A stretch of DNA of 64,000 bases from CBDBES01 sp965204465 (GCA_965204465.1 OZ241995.1:1054001-1118000), one strand, 5' to 3'; counted from the stretch's first letter, positions 54,001 to 62,928 are shown. A program made the numbers and translations. The notes: generated from the letters alone by a model not told the origin.

Positions 54001-54571
54001 TTTCCAGGGGCATTGCTCTTTCATAACCATACTGGATAAGATATTCTTGTAATTTGCCCATAGAGGCATTTTCTCCTATTCTAAGACTCATCTTGCTATT
54101 CCGATAATTTTTTAGAGAAGGTGTCTTGATCAACAAAGCATCTATGGAAGTTATAAGTGCAATGGGGTTATCATGTTCCAAAAGAAGGCTAAGGGTTCGA
54201 CTACGCATGCCTTCTCTAAATGGTTCAGGTTTACTATAATTGAAATGAGGCATACCCCATGTAGGAAATATACAAAGTATTTGATCCGGTTTATTTTCTG
54301 CGGATACAGTATAAAATAACTCTAATTCTTCATAAACTTGTTTAGCCTCTCTTTCGGTGGCTAAAATGATCATCCAATCTTTTTTAGGATTCTTTTTTAA
54401 TATCTGACAAAATATGAAAGTAGAAAAAGAAGAGAAAGGAACTCCGGTTATTTTTAAAGGTTCAGAATAAAAGTCAGAGTATTCAATACCATTCAGATGA
54501 ACCCCTAAAGAATCCATTAATTTTAGAAAATGATTTTCTGAATGAACCTGAGGATCTGGATCTAAAGACAT
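51071..54571 (-). CDS. mfd: Transcription-repair coupling factor Mfd
   Basis: 1166 residues, full length. The UvrB-like N-terminal part (about 1-350) has SLIDIFCPGYFNPIRIDFLGDQ. The RNA polymerase-interacting domain (about 480-560) has DYVVHVNHGIGRF. The RecG-like helicase has GDVGYGKTEVAMRA, VVDEEQKFGV and VNIRDLSLIKTPP, and the translocation motif TLIVMNSHTFGLSQLYQLKG then RVGRS follows. A C-terminal TRCF domain ends the protein. Mfd removes stalled RNA polymerase and recruits UvrA. The CysQ-like gene ends just upstream of its start. Confidence 0.96.
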   Translation of the reverse strand: MSLDPDPQVHSENHFLKLMDSLGVHLNGIEYSDFYSEPLKITGVPFSSFSTFIFCQILKKNPKKDWMIILATEREAKQVYEELELFYTVSAENKPDQILCIFPTWGMPHFNYSKPEPFREGMRSRTLSLLLEHDNPIALITSIDALLIKTPSLKNYRNSKMSLRIGENASMGKLQEYLIQYGYERAMPLEKQGEFCIKGSLIDIFCPGYFNPIRIDFLGDQIESIRFFDPLSQSSIEKVEKINIFPRRDILFEEKMISSIRSSKKFQEFIAQRSAEDPSGYSENIPPFLREESDTQRMNEIRGFWDVYPSVTEVSSIFSYYDTPPVILLQDSFSILKRLRSIREEHSFLFKKSKGKFHLTPEELFWSDEVIEKHLKNAHEILPISESIDHISAKFKEAPLYRGRVSDLVKEMNLNFKQMDVFICPSTNSQRERIQHILSAYQEDIQFQYFFLSLGIKTGFSWKNGILLTEKEIFGKRVKRQAISKDQTQIIESFIDLKEGDYVVHVNHGIGRFINLIRMQVGGYEKDFLEVAYAGQDKLYVPVEQINLVHRYIGSTEDPDLDHLGKRSSWRRTKKRAQESIEKLAQELLDLYAKREKSKGIIYPPDSPFQEEYEANFEHEETDDQINAINDIKKDMQSARPMDRLICGDVGYGKTEVAMRASFKAVMAGKQVALLCPTTILAFQHFHTFKKRFHNYPVSIDYISRFRSSSEKKEILQKLENGSLDIIIGTHSLLSKNISFKNFGLLVVDEEQKFGVVHKESIKKMRANIDTITMTATPIPRTLQLSLVNIRDLSLIKTPPRNRRSIETFVLAYNQEILDQAIEKELNRNGQIYILQNKIKTIEVQASSIQRSFPRARIAILHAKMNEQDVEMTMLGFLNYEYDILVCTTIIESGIDIANVNTLIVMNSHTFGLSQLYQLKGRVGRSDRQAYAYLFYPDRASITEVAQKRLNTLEEYNELGSGFKIAMKDLEIRGAGNILGKEQSGDIMAIGFELYIQMLQEKIHSLRHKEKEFFGCSVIIPQDFYILDDFIPDTRQKMEFYKKLVSANTLQNIAEVEEQLLDRFGKLPDLLMKMIHYEEIRILGNQLRLDQIKWESGCFILSASSETQISAKTIHDLVQTDPQFKLDPNRPQNIYFYPEDSKGDSILPPLKKLLQKIILQGMEETA

Positions 54572-54579
54572 CTTTTAAG

Positions 54580-55407
54580 TTAATTCCCATGGTAGGGAAA
54601 ATTTTTTTTATAAAGCAGGATAGCTTCCCTTCTACCCGCTATCAATCCAGTGGAAAGAATATCCCCTTTATCGAATACGATGGGATTATAATTTCGGTCT
54701 AATAGATCGTAATCGAGTCCTCTTAAAAGACTAGCCCCCCCCGCTATATCCCATTCACTCTTGGGCCTAAGGGATATTTGCAGGTCAAAATCTCCCACCG
54801 CTACCAATCCAAGTTTATAGGCCACCGATCCAATTGCATGATCTTGTTGAATATGGATATGTCCATTTAAGAAATTAAAAAGTCCTTTTTTAATTTCACT
54901 TCTGGAAAAACATATTCTTACATTCTTTAAAGAATTTATTTTCTTCTGAGAAGGTTTTAAAATTTGATCATTCAAAAAAATACCCGTTGCCTTCCCTCCG
55001 TAGATGAAGAAATCATTTGCCGGATTGGATATAAAACCTAATTCAGGTTTATTTTGGATCACCAGTCCAACAGAGATGGCAAATTGAGGCAACCCCTCTA
55101 TAAATTCTTTCGTACCGTCAATCGGGTCAATGATCCATGTTCTTTTGGGATCATGAGTATCTCTTTTTTGCAAATCCTTTTTAATATTATCATGGTTCTC
55201 TTCGGATAATATAATATCACCCGGAAATCTTTTTTGGATTACATTGATCAGTATGTCATTGCAAGCCAGATCGGCCTCTGTTAAAGGATTATTTATTCCT
55301 TTCATAAAAATTTTATAATTCTTTCTATGAAAAAAATGCATTGCCTTTTTATTGGCCTCCGCAATACCTTCTTTTAAAAAGGCTATTTCATCTTGATAAT
55401 CATTCAT
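54580..55407 (-). CDS. cysQ: CysQ-like 3'(2'),5'-bisphosphate nucleotidase
   Basis: 275 residues of the inositol monophosphatase superfamily. LSEENHDN (Glu ligand), DPIDGTKEFIEGLPQFAISVGL (metal-binding DPIDGT) and ECD-like SEWDIAGGASLL (last Asp) are all present. The KEFI after DPIDGT favours CysQ over inositol phosphatases. It hydrolyses PAP, a by-product of sulfate assimilation, to AMP. It is followed by mfd 8 bp downstream on the same strand. A 437-bp gap separates it from the divergent fapA. Confidence 0.85.
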   Translation of the reverse strand: MNDYQDEIAFLKEGIAEANKKAMHFFHRKNYKIFMKGINNPLTEADLACNDILINVIQKRFPGDIILSEENHDNIKKDLQKRDTHDPKRTWIIDPIDGTKEFIEGLPQFAISVGLVIQNKPELGFISNPANDFFIYGGKATGIFLNDQILKPSQKKINSLKNVRICFSRSEIKKGLFNFLNGHIHIQQDHAIGSVAYKLGLVAVGDFDLQISLRPKSEWDIAGGASLLRGLDYDLLDRNYNPIVFDKGDILSTGLIAGRREAILLYKKNFPYHGN

Positions 55408-55674
55408 AAATATAATTGTATCCGGAATAGAAGGTAGCGCAAATGAATTCAGCGCCTTATGACCAAAAATGAGTGTTTAGAATATCCCATGGGAAAATCT
55501 CAAGAACCATAAAGTAAAATATTTAGAATAAAGACCTTGAGATCATTTAAAAATAAGAAGATACAAAAGCAATCATATTTTTGATCAACAGTAGATTTTA
55601 TCTTTTCTTCTTTGAAAGGCATTCTTCGATTGGTGACTCATAGATTTCTTATAAATTTAAAAAAATAGTTCTAT

Positions 55675-55693
55675 AGTTGAACGCCGTTCAACT
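55675..55693. promoter_or_regulatory. Palindrome AGTTGAAC-GCC-GTTCAACT
   Basis: A perfect 8-bp inverted repeat with a 3-base spacer, about 125 bp before the fapA promoter and inside the divergent gap. The GAAC/GTTC halves recall SOS boxes but the spacing differs from the known N4 form. A run of T follows the right arm. Function unknown. Confidence 0.5.
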
Positions 55694-55799
55694 TTTTTTT
55701 GTGTAAACAAAGAACCTGCGAGGGGCTTTCTAAAAAAATTATTGTCTAACACTATGCTAAAGTAAAAAGAAAGAAATATATTGAAATCTATAAAAAGAA

Positions 55800-55827
55800 T
55801 TGACGATCATAGTATAGTAGATAGTAT
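55800..55827 (+). promoter_or_regulatory. Possible fapA promoter
   Basis: TTGACG at 55800-55805, 16 bases, TAGTAT at 55822-55827, 16 bp before the ATG at 55844. ATAGTATAG-like repeats overlap the -10 and give alternatives. Confidence 0.45.
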
Positions 55828-55843
55828 AGTCTAAGATCAAGCA

Positions 55844-57847
55844 ATGAATTCATTAGAAAAACTAAAGAGCAATCTAATTGCATTAGAATTAGAAGAAAAA
55901 GAAGAGGAACTTCCATTCTCTAAAGATAAGATTGAAATCATTTCAGATTCTGTGCAACAGGCATTAAAAATTGCAGCAGATAAGTTAAAAGCTTCTATTG
56001 AGCATCTGGATTATGAAATACTGCAAAAAGGGAATAAGGGTTTCCTGGGCTTTGGAAGATTCCCCTATAGAATATTAATTTCCAAAATAGATCAAGGGCA
56101 TGATGCAAATTTTTCTGATATAGAAGATTGGAATGTAAACCTGAATAAAGAAGAAGATAAAAGTATTTTAAAGGATGAGAGTGATCTAAACAAAGACGGT
56201 AAAGCAAGATTAAGAATGTATCGAAAAGGTATTTTTTTAACGATCATGCCTCCTAAGGGTTCTGGAATTCCAATTGACATTCACTCTGTATTGGATAAAA
56301 TTAAATACTCAGGAATTACAGAGTTTGATCAAAAACTGGTAGAAAAAACGGTTAAGCAAAAAGAGGGGCGTCCCATTAAAATTGGCCGCTGGGATCCCAA
56401 ACCAAATGCAGATTCTACTTTAGCCATGGAAGTATCCGAGGACCACATGCAGGCAATTATAAATATTCGGCCTCCTCGTCCAGGCGGTTGTCATTTAGAG
56501 GTAAACGAAATTATTTTAACTCTTGAAAAAAATGGTGTCATTTTTGGGATCAGGAAGGAATCTATCCAAGAGGCTTTGGATGAAGATAAATATGGAAGTC
56601 AAATTGTGGCCGCCGAGGGAAAAATTCCTCAAGATGGTAAAGATGGTTATATTGATTATAAAGTAAAGATCAAGAAAAATCTGGAATTTAAAGAGGACTC
56701 CCAAGGTAGAGTTAATTTTTTAGAAAGAGAACTTCCTGAAAATGTGGTGCAAGGGCAAATAATTGCTGAAATAAAGCCTCCTGAAAAAGGAATAAATGGT
56801 ACAACTGTATTTAGTAAAGTGTTACCCTCTAAGGATGGTGATAAAATAGATTTGAAACTGGGCAAGGGTACGATCCTATCTGATGATCAAACAAAATTAA
56901 TTGCCCAACAAAATGGACAAATAACTTTTGTTGGAGAAAAAATTAATGTTGAAAATGTATATACGGTTACGGGAGATGTAGGGTTACATACGGGGAATAT
57001 ATCTTTCCTGGGTTCTGTTATTGTAAGAGGTTCTGTACAGGATAATAGCTCTATAAAAGCGATTGGTAATATACAGATTGGGGGCAATGTTCAAAAGGCT
57101 CAATTAGAGGCAGAAGGAGATGTTATCATTCGCGGCGGTGTACAAGGGAGAAATGAGGCTTCCATTGAGTCTACGAATGGTGATGTACTTGCTAAATTCA
57201 TTCAAAATGTAACGGTTAAGGCAGAAAAGAATATTGTTATAGAAGAGGCTATTGTGTATTCTAAAGTACAAGCTGTTGAGAAAGTTATCTGTCAGGGTAA
57301 AAGAGGCCAGATCGTAGGGGGGGAGGTTATAGCGGGTCAAGAGGTCCGGGTCAAACAACTTGGGGCCCATGCTTCTCCTGTAACCAAGATAGTTGTTGGC
57401 CTTAATCCAAAAGTATTGAACCAGCAAAGAGAACTTGAAAAAAGTGAAGCACACATTCTAGAAGAAATAAGTCAAATAGAACTGAGCATTAAAACCCTTC
57501 AAACGCAAAAGAAATTTAATAAAGAAGGCTTATCTTCTGAAAAAGAAGAGCTATTGGTGCGTTCTTTGGATCAAAAAGATAAATTCAAACAAAGATTAGA
57601 TGAAATATCTCAAGAAAAAGAAGAATTAGAGGATCATGTTTCGGATCAATCCACATCAGGGGCAGTGCATATAGAAAAGACTCTCTATCCGGGCGTAACG
57701 ATACAAGTTAATCATGCTACTTTCACTGCTAAAGATGAATATACGAATGTAACATTAATTGAAAAGAAAGGCAATATTAAAATTGTACCTTATAGAGAAG
57801 AAAAAATAAAGAAAAATTGGAGAGAAAGATCTTTGAATGAGAGGTAA
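55844..57847 (+). CDS. fapA: FapA-family (DUF342) protein with Jag_N domain
   Basis: 667 residues. The N-terminal part (about 25-85) is a Jag_N domain ending GNKGFLGFGRFPYRI. The DUF342/FapA body (about 120-560) follows: IDIHSVLDKIKYSGI, PPRPGGCHLEVNEI, DGYIDYKVKIKKN, then the right-handed beta-helix with VTGDVGLHTGNISFLGSVIV and IQIGGNVQKAQLEAEGDVII. The last 100 residues are coiled coil (EISQIELSIKTLQTQKKF). Such proteins are linked to flagellar assembly or surface polymer work in spirochaetes and others; the role here is inference. The next small gene starts 3 bases later. Confidence 0.88.
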   Translation: MNSLEKLKSNLIALELEEKEEELPFSKDKIEIISDSVQQALKIAADKLKASIEHLDYEILQKGNKGFLGFGRFPYRILISKIDQGHDANFSDIEDWNVNLNKEEDKSILKDESDLNKDGKARLRMYRKGIFLTIMPPKGSGIPIDIHSVLDKIKYSGITEFDQKLVEKTVKQKEGRPIKIGRWDPKPNADSTLAMEVSEDHMQAIINIRPPRPGGCHLEVNEIILTLEKNGVIFGIRKESIQEALDEDKYGSQIVAAEGKIPQDGKDGYIDYKVKIKKNLEFKEDSQGRVNFLERELPENVVQGQIIAEIKPPEKGINGTTVFSKVLPSKDGDKIDLKLGKGTILSDDQTKLIAQQNGQITFVGEKINVENVYTVTGDVGLHTGNISFLGSVIVRGSVQDNSSIKAIGNIQIGGNVQKAQLEAEGDVIIRGGVQGRNEASIESTNGDVLAKFIQNVTVKAEKNIVIEEAIVYSKVQAVEKVICQGKRGQIVGGEVIAGQEVRVKQLGAHASPVTKIVVGLNPKVLNQQRELEKSEAHILEEISQIELSIKTLQTQKKFNKEGLSSEKEELLVRSLDQKDKFKQRLDEISQEKEELEDHVSDQSTSGAVHIEKTLYPGVTIQVNHATFTAKDEYTNVTLIEKKGNIKIVPYREEKIKKNWRERSLNER

Positions 57848-57850
57848 ATT

Positions 57851-58201
57851 GTGCCAGTAAGACCGCTTGATTTACAAGTAAATATAAATTCTGTTCTTAA
57901 AGTTTCAAGCCATGAAGGGAGCCGTATATCCCGCATCGAAGCAGAACATAGAGCAATGGACCAGAAACTAGTGGAACAGCATATAAAATCAGGTCGGCAG
58001 GTGAACCAGCTTGAAGACGCAAATTCAAGCCATATAGTGGATGATAAAAAAAGAAGAGAAGAAGGCACAATGAATTCAAAAGACAATAAAAAGAATCAGC
58101 AGAAAAAACTTCTTGATGAAGATAAAAAAGACATAAAAGAAGAAAAAGATCAGAATGGCATTCTTCATGAGGGACACCACAAGTTGGATACATTTGCCTA
58201 A
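57851..58201 (+). CDS. Small conserved-context protein following fapA
   Basis: 116 residues from GTG 57851. VRPLDLQVNINSVLKVSSHEG then SRISRIEAEHRAMDQKL is the conserved-looking part, followed by a Lys/Glu/Asp/Asn-rich tail likely disordered. It is translationally tied to fapA. Similar small genes follow fapA in spirochaetes as far as I recall; I know no function. It converges with the nucleotidyltransferase gene. Confidence 0.65.
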   Translation: MPVRPLDLQVNINSVLKVSSHEGSRISRIEAEHRAMDQKLVEQHIKSGRQVNQLEDANSSHIVDDKKRREEGTMNSKDNKKNQQKKLLDEDKKDIKEEKDQNGILHEGHHKLDTFA

Positions 58202-58206
58202 ATTTT

Positions 58207-59528
58207 TTATGCCTTTTTATGCTTTAGGGCGAATTTCTGTAGATATTTTTTTTTGTTCAACAAAGCGAAACGAATGATAATCTTATGCAATCTGTTTAAT
58301 TCTTTACCAATTTCTACAGGAGCGTATCCCAATTTGACCAGATAGGTTCCATTCAAATTCATTTCTTTCAAATACACGGGTTCTTTTCGTAGCCTTATTT
58401 TTCGCCATCTGTCGTTGAAAAATTGATTTATTTTCTCTGTAGAATAATTTGTATTTTCAAAGCTCATGATACTTGCCAGAAAGTGAATGTGATATTTTAA
58501 TTCGGATATTGAAATTTTTGAAGCGGCTAATTTGATCTGATGATCTTTGATAATGGATAGATTATTTCTTTTTTTAAAACATAAAAAAGGAGACGTTAGA
58601 TAAGATAAACAATTTTTTATATCTTTTGAGGGAAATTTGAATTTTCTGCCTATGGATTCTATCTTTTTTTTTAAGGGATAAGAAGCATTCATATTTGTTT
58701 CACAATAAAAAAAACAGGCCAGGTACATTCCCATATTTTGTATTGCCATATGTTTCAAGAGTTGCAATAACATAGAATATTTTTCTGCCGATGCTAAAAA
58801 TTCAAAATGATTTAAAAATAAAGAAGTGATCCTGGTTTCATGCAGAAGAGACCAGAAAATATGCTTATAAGGGCTTGTTAGAGTCTTGTGCCATTCATCG
58901 TAAAATCTTTCCATTGCAATTTTTTGAATTACATGTAGAGCCTCTTGCATGGCCGTTTTTGTATTTTCAGATAATTGAAATTCCAATGTCGCTGCGAATC
59001 TGCATCCTCTGATAGGACGTAGGCCATCCTCCATAAATCGACTCTTGGGGTTGCCAATAGTTTGAACCAACTTATTTTCAATATCCCGCATGCCTTCAAC
59101 ATGATCAATGAGTATTTGTTTACTCAGATCATAGGCCATTCCATTTATAGTGAAATCTCTGCGCATAACATCTTCTTCAAGAGACTCTCCAAAAATAACC
59201 TTTTGGGGTCTTCTTCCATCTTCATATTTTATGTCTGTTCTGTAGGTTGTTACTTCTATGGAAATTTTTCCATATAATACTAATATAGTTCCATATTCAA
59301 TTCCAGAAGGAAATGTTTTTGAGAAAAGTTTTAAGATTTTTTGGGGAGTGGCATTTGTAGTGAAATCCAGGTCTGAAATTTTTTTTTTAGCAGAAGGTCT
59401 CTTACACAGCCTCCCACAAGATAGGCTTCAAAACCGGCTTTTTTTATTTTACTTTCTACATAGAAAGCGGCTTCTTTTAAATTCTTTGGAATTTGAGAAA
59501 TCAGATTAATTTTTGTATATGACATCAC
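58207..59528 (-). pseudogene. pcnB: Poly(A) polymerase / CCA-type nucleotidyltransferase split by a frameshift at A10
   Basis: Two frames together give the complete enzyme. The first (59528 to about 59380) has AYLVGGCVRDLLLKKK, the start of the class II nucleotidyltransferase head. An A10 run (59379-59388 on the plus strand as T10) shifts the frame by one. The true continuation reads SDLDFTTNATPQKI, containing the catalytic Asp pair. EDVMRRDFTINGMAYDLS, then GNPKSRFMEDGLRPIRGCRF (the RRD and ERxxxE-like helices) follow to 58207. No other damage is visible. Either a recent one-base slip, a sequencing error, or a gene read by slippage at poly(A). Whether it adds CCA or poly(A) cannot be decided. 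Confidence 0.85.
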
Positions 59529-60101
59529 TTAAATTTTTTTCTTAATGATACTAACTCTAGTAGTAAGCCCATCAAAAATAGCCAGAATAGGAGAATCAAA
59601 ATACAAATGATTTTCTTGCATATATTCATTTAGAGACATCATTGTTTTCCTGGTAGCAATTGCAGGATGAGCTTCCATACTGACTTCGATGACCTTATTT
59701 CTAGTAAGACTTGTATATTTGAAATCAGCGTCGGGTAAAGATGCGCCTTTAGGAAATATACACCCCCCCCCACTTTTTAAAAATTTTTTAGGTATTTCAG
59801 GAGGGTTGCCATATACTTTTTGGGGAGGATCATAGAACAAAGCAACGGGTTTGCACTCTATGTTTTGTTTTGCTAGTACTTCTTTTACCTTAGATATTCT
59901 TTTACCTACTTTATTATAATCTCCCTGGTGCTCCAGAAATACTATATCTATTTTTTCTCTTTGCCTTTCAGCAATAGAGACTTTTGAGAATAATCCTATA
60001 TGCAAGGCAACGAATAGGAACATTCCAGGAACCGTAACTCCCATTAAAATTAAGATAAAAAGAGATGTGATTTTCTTTTTTTGATTATTATAATTGATCA
60101 T
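59529..60101 (-). CDS. Membrane-anchored GyrI-like domain protein
   Basis: 190 residues. One transmembrane helix (about 13-37), then a GyrI/effector-binding-like domain outside it: DIVFLEHQGDYNKVGKRISK, VALFYDPPQKV, GGGCIFPKG and EHVxx-type later strands. GyrI-like domains bind small hydrophobic ligands. A run of nine G (59763-59771 as C9) codes for the GGG and may slip. Ends one base before the nucleotidyltransferase gene's first frame, probably co-transcribed with it. Promoter: see 60150. Confidence 0.65.
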   Translation of the reverse strand: MINYNNQKKKITSLFILILMGVTVPGMFLFVALHIGLFSKVSIAERQREKIDIVFLEHQGDYNKVGKRISKVKEVLAKQNIECKPVALFYDPPQKVYGNPPEIPKKFLKSGGGCIFPKGASLPDADFKYTSLTRNKVIEVSMEAHPAIATRKTMMSLNEYMQENHLYFDSPILAIFDGLTTRVSIIKKKI

Positions 60102-60149
60102 GAGTATCTGGATCCATGAATTTTTTTGGCATAACAGATATTTATAATC

Positions 60150-60177
60150 TATATATTTAATTTACAGAGAGAGTCAA
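60150..60177 (-). promoter_or_regulatory. Probable promoter for the GyrI-like gene
   Basis: On the minus strand TTGACT (60177-60172), 16 bases, TATATA (60155-60150), in the gap between the divergent GyrI-like gene and queG. Confidence 0.5.
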
Positions 60178-60195
60178 GCCATTTTAATGTGATAC

Positions 60196-61188
60196 ATGGA
60201 TAAAAAATATCCCTACCTGACCCTCTCTAAAATAAAACAGGATGTATTGGGAACAGGATTTGCGAAAGTGGTTTTTTTAAAATTTAAAAACCCGGATTCT
60301 TCTTTTAGGCGCTTTTATCTAAAGTATATTCGTAATTTTTGGCATGCGGATATGAAATATTTAGAAAAAACATCTGTGAAATTTAATATAAAAAAACTAT
60401 GGCCGTACCCTGGTAAACCAGGGAGCATGATGATCTGTATACATCCCTATAAAAATCAAAATACAGAGATCATCCTAAAAAAGTCTAAGCATAAAATTGC
60501 CCGCTATGCCTGGGGAAAAGATTATCATAATATACTCAAAAAGAAACTCCAAAGAATAGTCAAGCCTTATGGTCTCTATCGGATCATAATAGATTCCGCG
60601 CCCATGCCAGAAAGATATTATGCCAGACTGGCCGGTATGGGATTCATTGGCCGGAATGGAATGTTGATCCATCCTTCTATGGGTAGTTATTTTTTGATCA
60701 GCACGGTTTTATTGGAAAGGAAATGGAGCAGAAGCATACTAAAGAAAGAAAGGCAACATAATACATCCATCCCAAAAACCTCATTCACTATTTTTAAAAA
60801 GAAGAACAAAAACGATATGTTGCATTGGTGTGCCGATTGTACTAAATGTATGGACTCCTGTCCCACAAACGCTATTTTAGAAAATGGGATCGTGGATTCA
60901 AATCGATGTATCTCTTATTGGACGATTGAATCCAAAAAGGATCAAAATATACCAAAAAGTCTGAATTTTGGTAAATGGATATTTGGATGTGATATTTGTC
61001 AAATGGTATGCCCCTACAACAAAGCCTCTCTATTCACCCTGGATAAAGACTTCGCTCCAACATACACTTCATTAAAAATATCAGAAGGAAATTTTAAGGA
61101 ATTGGAAGAAAAAGACCTGTATGGGCTTCCTCTTAAAAGAGCGGGTATCCATAAATTAGCCCAAAGCATTAAATTCGTTTCGTCTTAA
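60196..61188 (+). CDS. queG: Epoxyqueuosine reductase QueG
   Basis: 330 residues. The cobalamin-binding N-terminal half has DSAPMPERYYARLAGMGFIG then GRNGMLIH. Two [4Fe-4S] motifs follow, CADCTKCMDSCPTNAI and CDICQMVCPYNK, with CISY between. QueG makes queuosine from epoxyqueuosine in tRNA, the last step of the pathway. It opens the queuosine cluster and is divergent from the GyrI-like gene. Confidence 0.93.
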   Translation: MDKKYPYLTLSKIKQDVLGTGFAKVVFLKFKNPDSSFRRFYLKYIRNFWHADMKYLEKTSVKFNIKKLWPYPGKPGSMMICIHPYKNQNTEIILKKSKHKIARYAWGKDYHNILKKKLQRIVKPYGLYRIIIDSAPMPERYYARLAGMGFIGRNGMLIHPSMGSYFLISTVLLERKWSRSILKKERQHNTSIPKTSFTIFKKKNKNDMLHWCADCTKCMDSCPTNAILENGIVDSNRCISYWTIESKKDQNIPKSLNFGKWIFGCDICQMVCPYNKASLFTLDKDFAPTYTSLKISEGNFKELEEKDLYGLPLKRAGIHKLAQSIKFVSS

Positions 61189-61315
61189 TTCACTCCGTTT
61201 ATTTTATTTGAGTTATTTTCATTCTTAACTTATTTATATAAAAATAAAATAATACTTGCGTTTCTAATTATAAATCAAATTAAAACATTATAAGTAAAAG
61301 AAATAATTTTAATAT

Positions 61316-61828
61316 ATGGGAATCATTCATGAAAAATTAGCAGAGGTAAGAAAAGAGCCCAGAGGTCATTGGTTAATGAAATCAGAACCCAGTGTTTATT
61401 CCATTCATGATCTTCAAAAAGAAAAAAAAACCTTGTGGGATGGTATACGGAATTACCAGGCCAGAAACATAATGAAAGACGATATGAGGTTAAAAGACTA
61501 TGTGCTATTCTATCATTCCAGTACAAAAATCCCTGGGGTCGCTGGGATTGCCACCGTGTCTAAAGAAGCCACTACAGATCCGGAACAATTTAATCCAAAG
61601 AGTCATTATTATGACAAGGATTCAAATAGAGATGACCCCACATGGGTATGTGTGGAAATAAAATTCAGAGAAGCATTCCCCCAAATAGTTCGTTTAGAGG
61701 ATATTAAAAAAAATCCTGCATTAGATGAAATGATATTGATCCAAAAAGGAATGCGCCTTTCTATACAGCCAGTCATCCAGGAAGAATTTAATTACATTTG
61801 CAAAATGGCAGGGATTGACATAAATTGA
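61316..61828 (+). CDS. EVE-domain protein
   Basis: 170 residues. HWLMKSEPSVYSIHDLQKEK, LWDGIRNYQARN, VLFYHSSTKIPGVAGIATV and DPTWVCVEIKF are the EVE (PUA-like) domain blocks. EVE domains are thought to bind modified DNA or RNA bases. Its place inside the queuosine cluster is suggestive but does not prove a link. queE starts 3 bases later. Confidence 0.9.
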   Translation: MGIIHEKLAEVRKEPRGHWLMKSEPSVYSIHDLQKEKKTLWDGIRNYQARNIMKDDMRLKDYVLFYHSSTKIPGVAGIATVSKEATTDPEQFNPKSHYYDKDSNRDDPTWVCVEIKFREAFPQIVRLEDIKKNPALDEMILIQKGMRLSIQPVIQEEFNYICKMAGIDIN

Positions 61829-61831
61829 ATC

Positions 61832-62545
61832 ATGATCAATGAAATAATAAATACATCTAAAAATCAAAATCATATCGAAAAGACTGCCAGTAAAGACCCT
61901 ACTCTAGTTGTTAATGAGATATTCTATAGTATACAGGGGGAAGCAAGTTTTAGCGGCTATCCATGCATTTTTATTCGACTAACAGGATGTCATTTAAGAT
62001 GCAATTGGTGCGATACCTCTTATTCTTTTTATGAAGGTACAAAGAATACATTTCATGAAATTTTTGATCAGATCAAAAAATTTCCCTCTCATCTAGTGGA
62101 AATAACAGGCGGAGAACCTCTTCTACAGCAAAATGTATTCTTGTTTTTTCAATTTTTATATGAAAGAAAATATAAGATTCTTTTAGAAACATCGGGCGCA
62201 AAAAGCATTTCAGAGGTACCTGAATTTGTGCATATTGTAATGGACATCAAGGCCCCTGGATCAGGAGAAGTAGAAAAGAATGATCATCAAAATCTCTATT
62301 CTATCAAACCATCGGATGATCTGAAAATAGTGGTTTCTTCGGGAATGGATTTAAAATGGGCTGAAGAGATATGCATTCAACATAATGTCCATTCTATATT
62401 AAATAAACCGCCTATTTTACAACCAGTATTTGAAAATATTTCCCTTAAAGAAATAGGGGAATTTATCAAATATAGCTCCGTTGCTTTTAGATTGGGGATG
62501 CAAATGCATAAGTACATATATCCTGCCCATGCAAGAGGGGTTTAA
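61832..62545 (+). CDS. queE: 7-carboxy-7-deazaguanine synthase QueE
   Basis: 237 residues. Radical SAM motif CHLRCNWC (C-x3-C-x2-C) in RLTGCHLRCNWCDTSYSF, then VEITGGEPLLQ and ETSGAKS. The N-terminal NEIFYSIQGEASFSG is the usual QueE start. It turns carboxytetrahydropterin into CDG with SAM. Tight spacing after the EVE gene. Confidence 0.94.
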   Translation: MINEIINTSKNQNHIEKTASKDPTLVVNEIFYSIQGEASFSGYPCIFIRLTGCHLRCNWCDTSYSFYEGTKNTFHEIFDQIKKFPSHLVEITGGEPLLQQNVFLFFQFLYERKYKILLETSGAKSISEVPEFVHIVMDIKAPGSGEVEKNDHQNLYSIKPSDDLKIVVSSGMDLKWAEEICIQHNVHSILNKPPILQPVFENISLKEIGEFIKYSSVAFRLGMQMHKYIYPAHARGV

Positions 62546-62577
62546 TCGCTGATTCTACTGCATCATTAAAAGAGATC

Positions 62578-62928
62578 ATGAAAATTGAAGTGGATTTTAG
62601 ATTTGATTCAGGGCATTTTTTACCCTATGTTCCTACTGATCATAAATGCAAAAATATACATGGGCATACCTACTGGCTGACTGTCGTACTGAAAGGAGAA
62701 ACCAACGAAAAAGGCTGGCTGATGGATTTTGCAGAAATAAAATCTCATGTGAATCCCATCATTCGCATAATCGACCATAAACTTTTGAATGCCATTCCAG
62801 GACTGGAGAATCCTACGGTTGAGAATATATCAAAGTATCTGTATGAAAAAATTCATAAAAAGTTACCTTCTTTGGCTTACGTTACCGTAAAAGAGACCCC
62901 CTTCTCCAGATGTACCTACCCTGGTTAA
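62578..62928 (+). CDS. queD: 6-carboxytetrahydropterin synthase QueD
   Basis: 116 residues. The zinc ligands are the His in FDSGHFLP and the pair in NIHGHTY, with the Cys in DHKCKNIHGH as the catalytic residue. GWLMDFAEIKSHV, DHKLLNAIPGLENPTVENI and KETPFSRCTYPG complete the QueD pattern. It makes CPH4 from dihydroneopterin triphosphate. 32 bp after queE. Confidence 0.94.
   Translation: MKIEVDFRFDSGHFLPYVPTDHKCKNIHGHTYWLTVVLKGETNEKGWLMDFAEIKSHVNPIIRIIDHKLLNAIPGLENPTVENISKYLYEKIHKKLPSLAYVTVKETPFSRCTYPG

Larger units (their letters stand above)
55408..55843. other. Divergent intergenic region between cysQ-like gene and fapA
   Basis: No gene seen. It contains a short palindrome (55675-55693) and a probable fapA promoter (55800-55827), described separately. 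Confidence 0.6.

Noticed and set aside
51071..54571. Plus-strand open frames across mfd (for example 52127-52382)
   Set aside because: Shadows of the well-supported mfd gene on the other strand.
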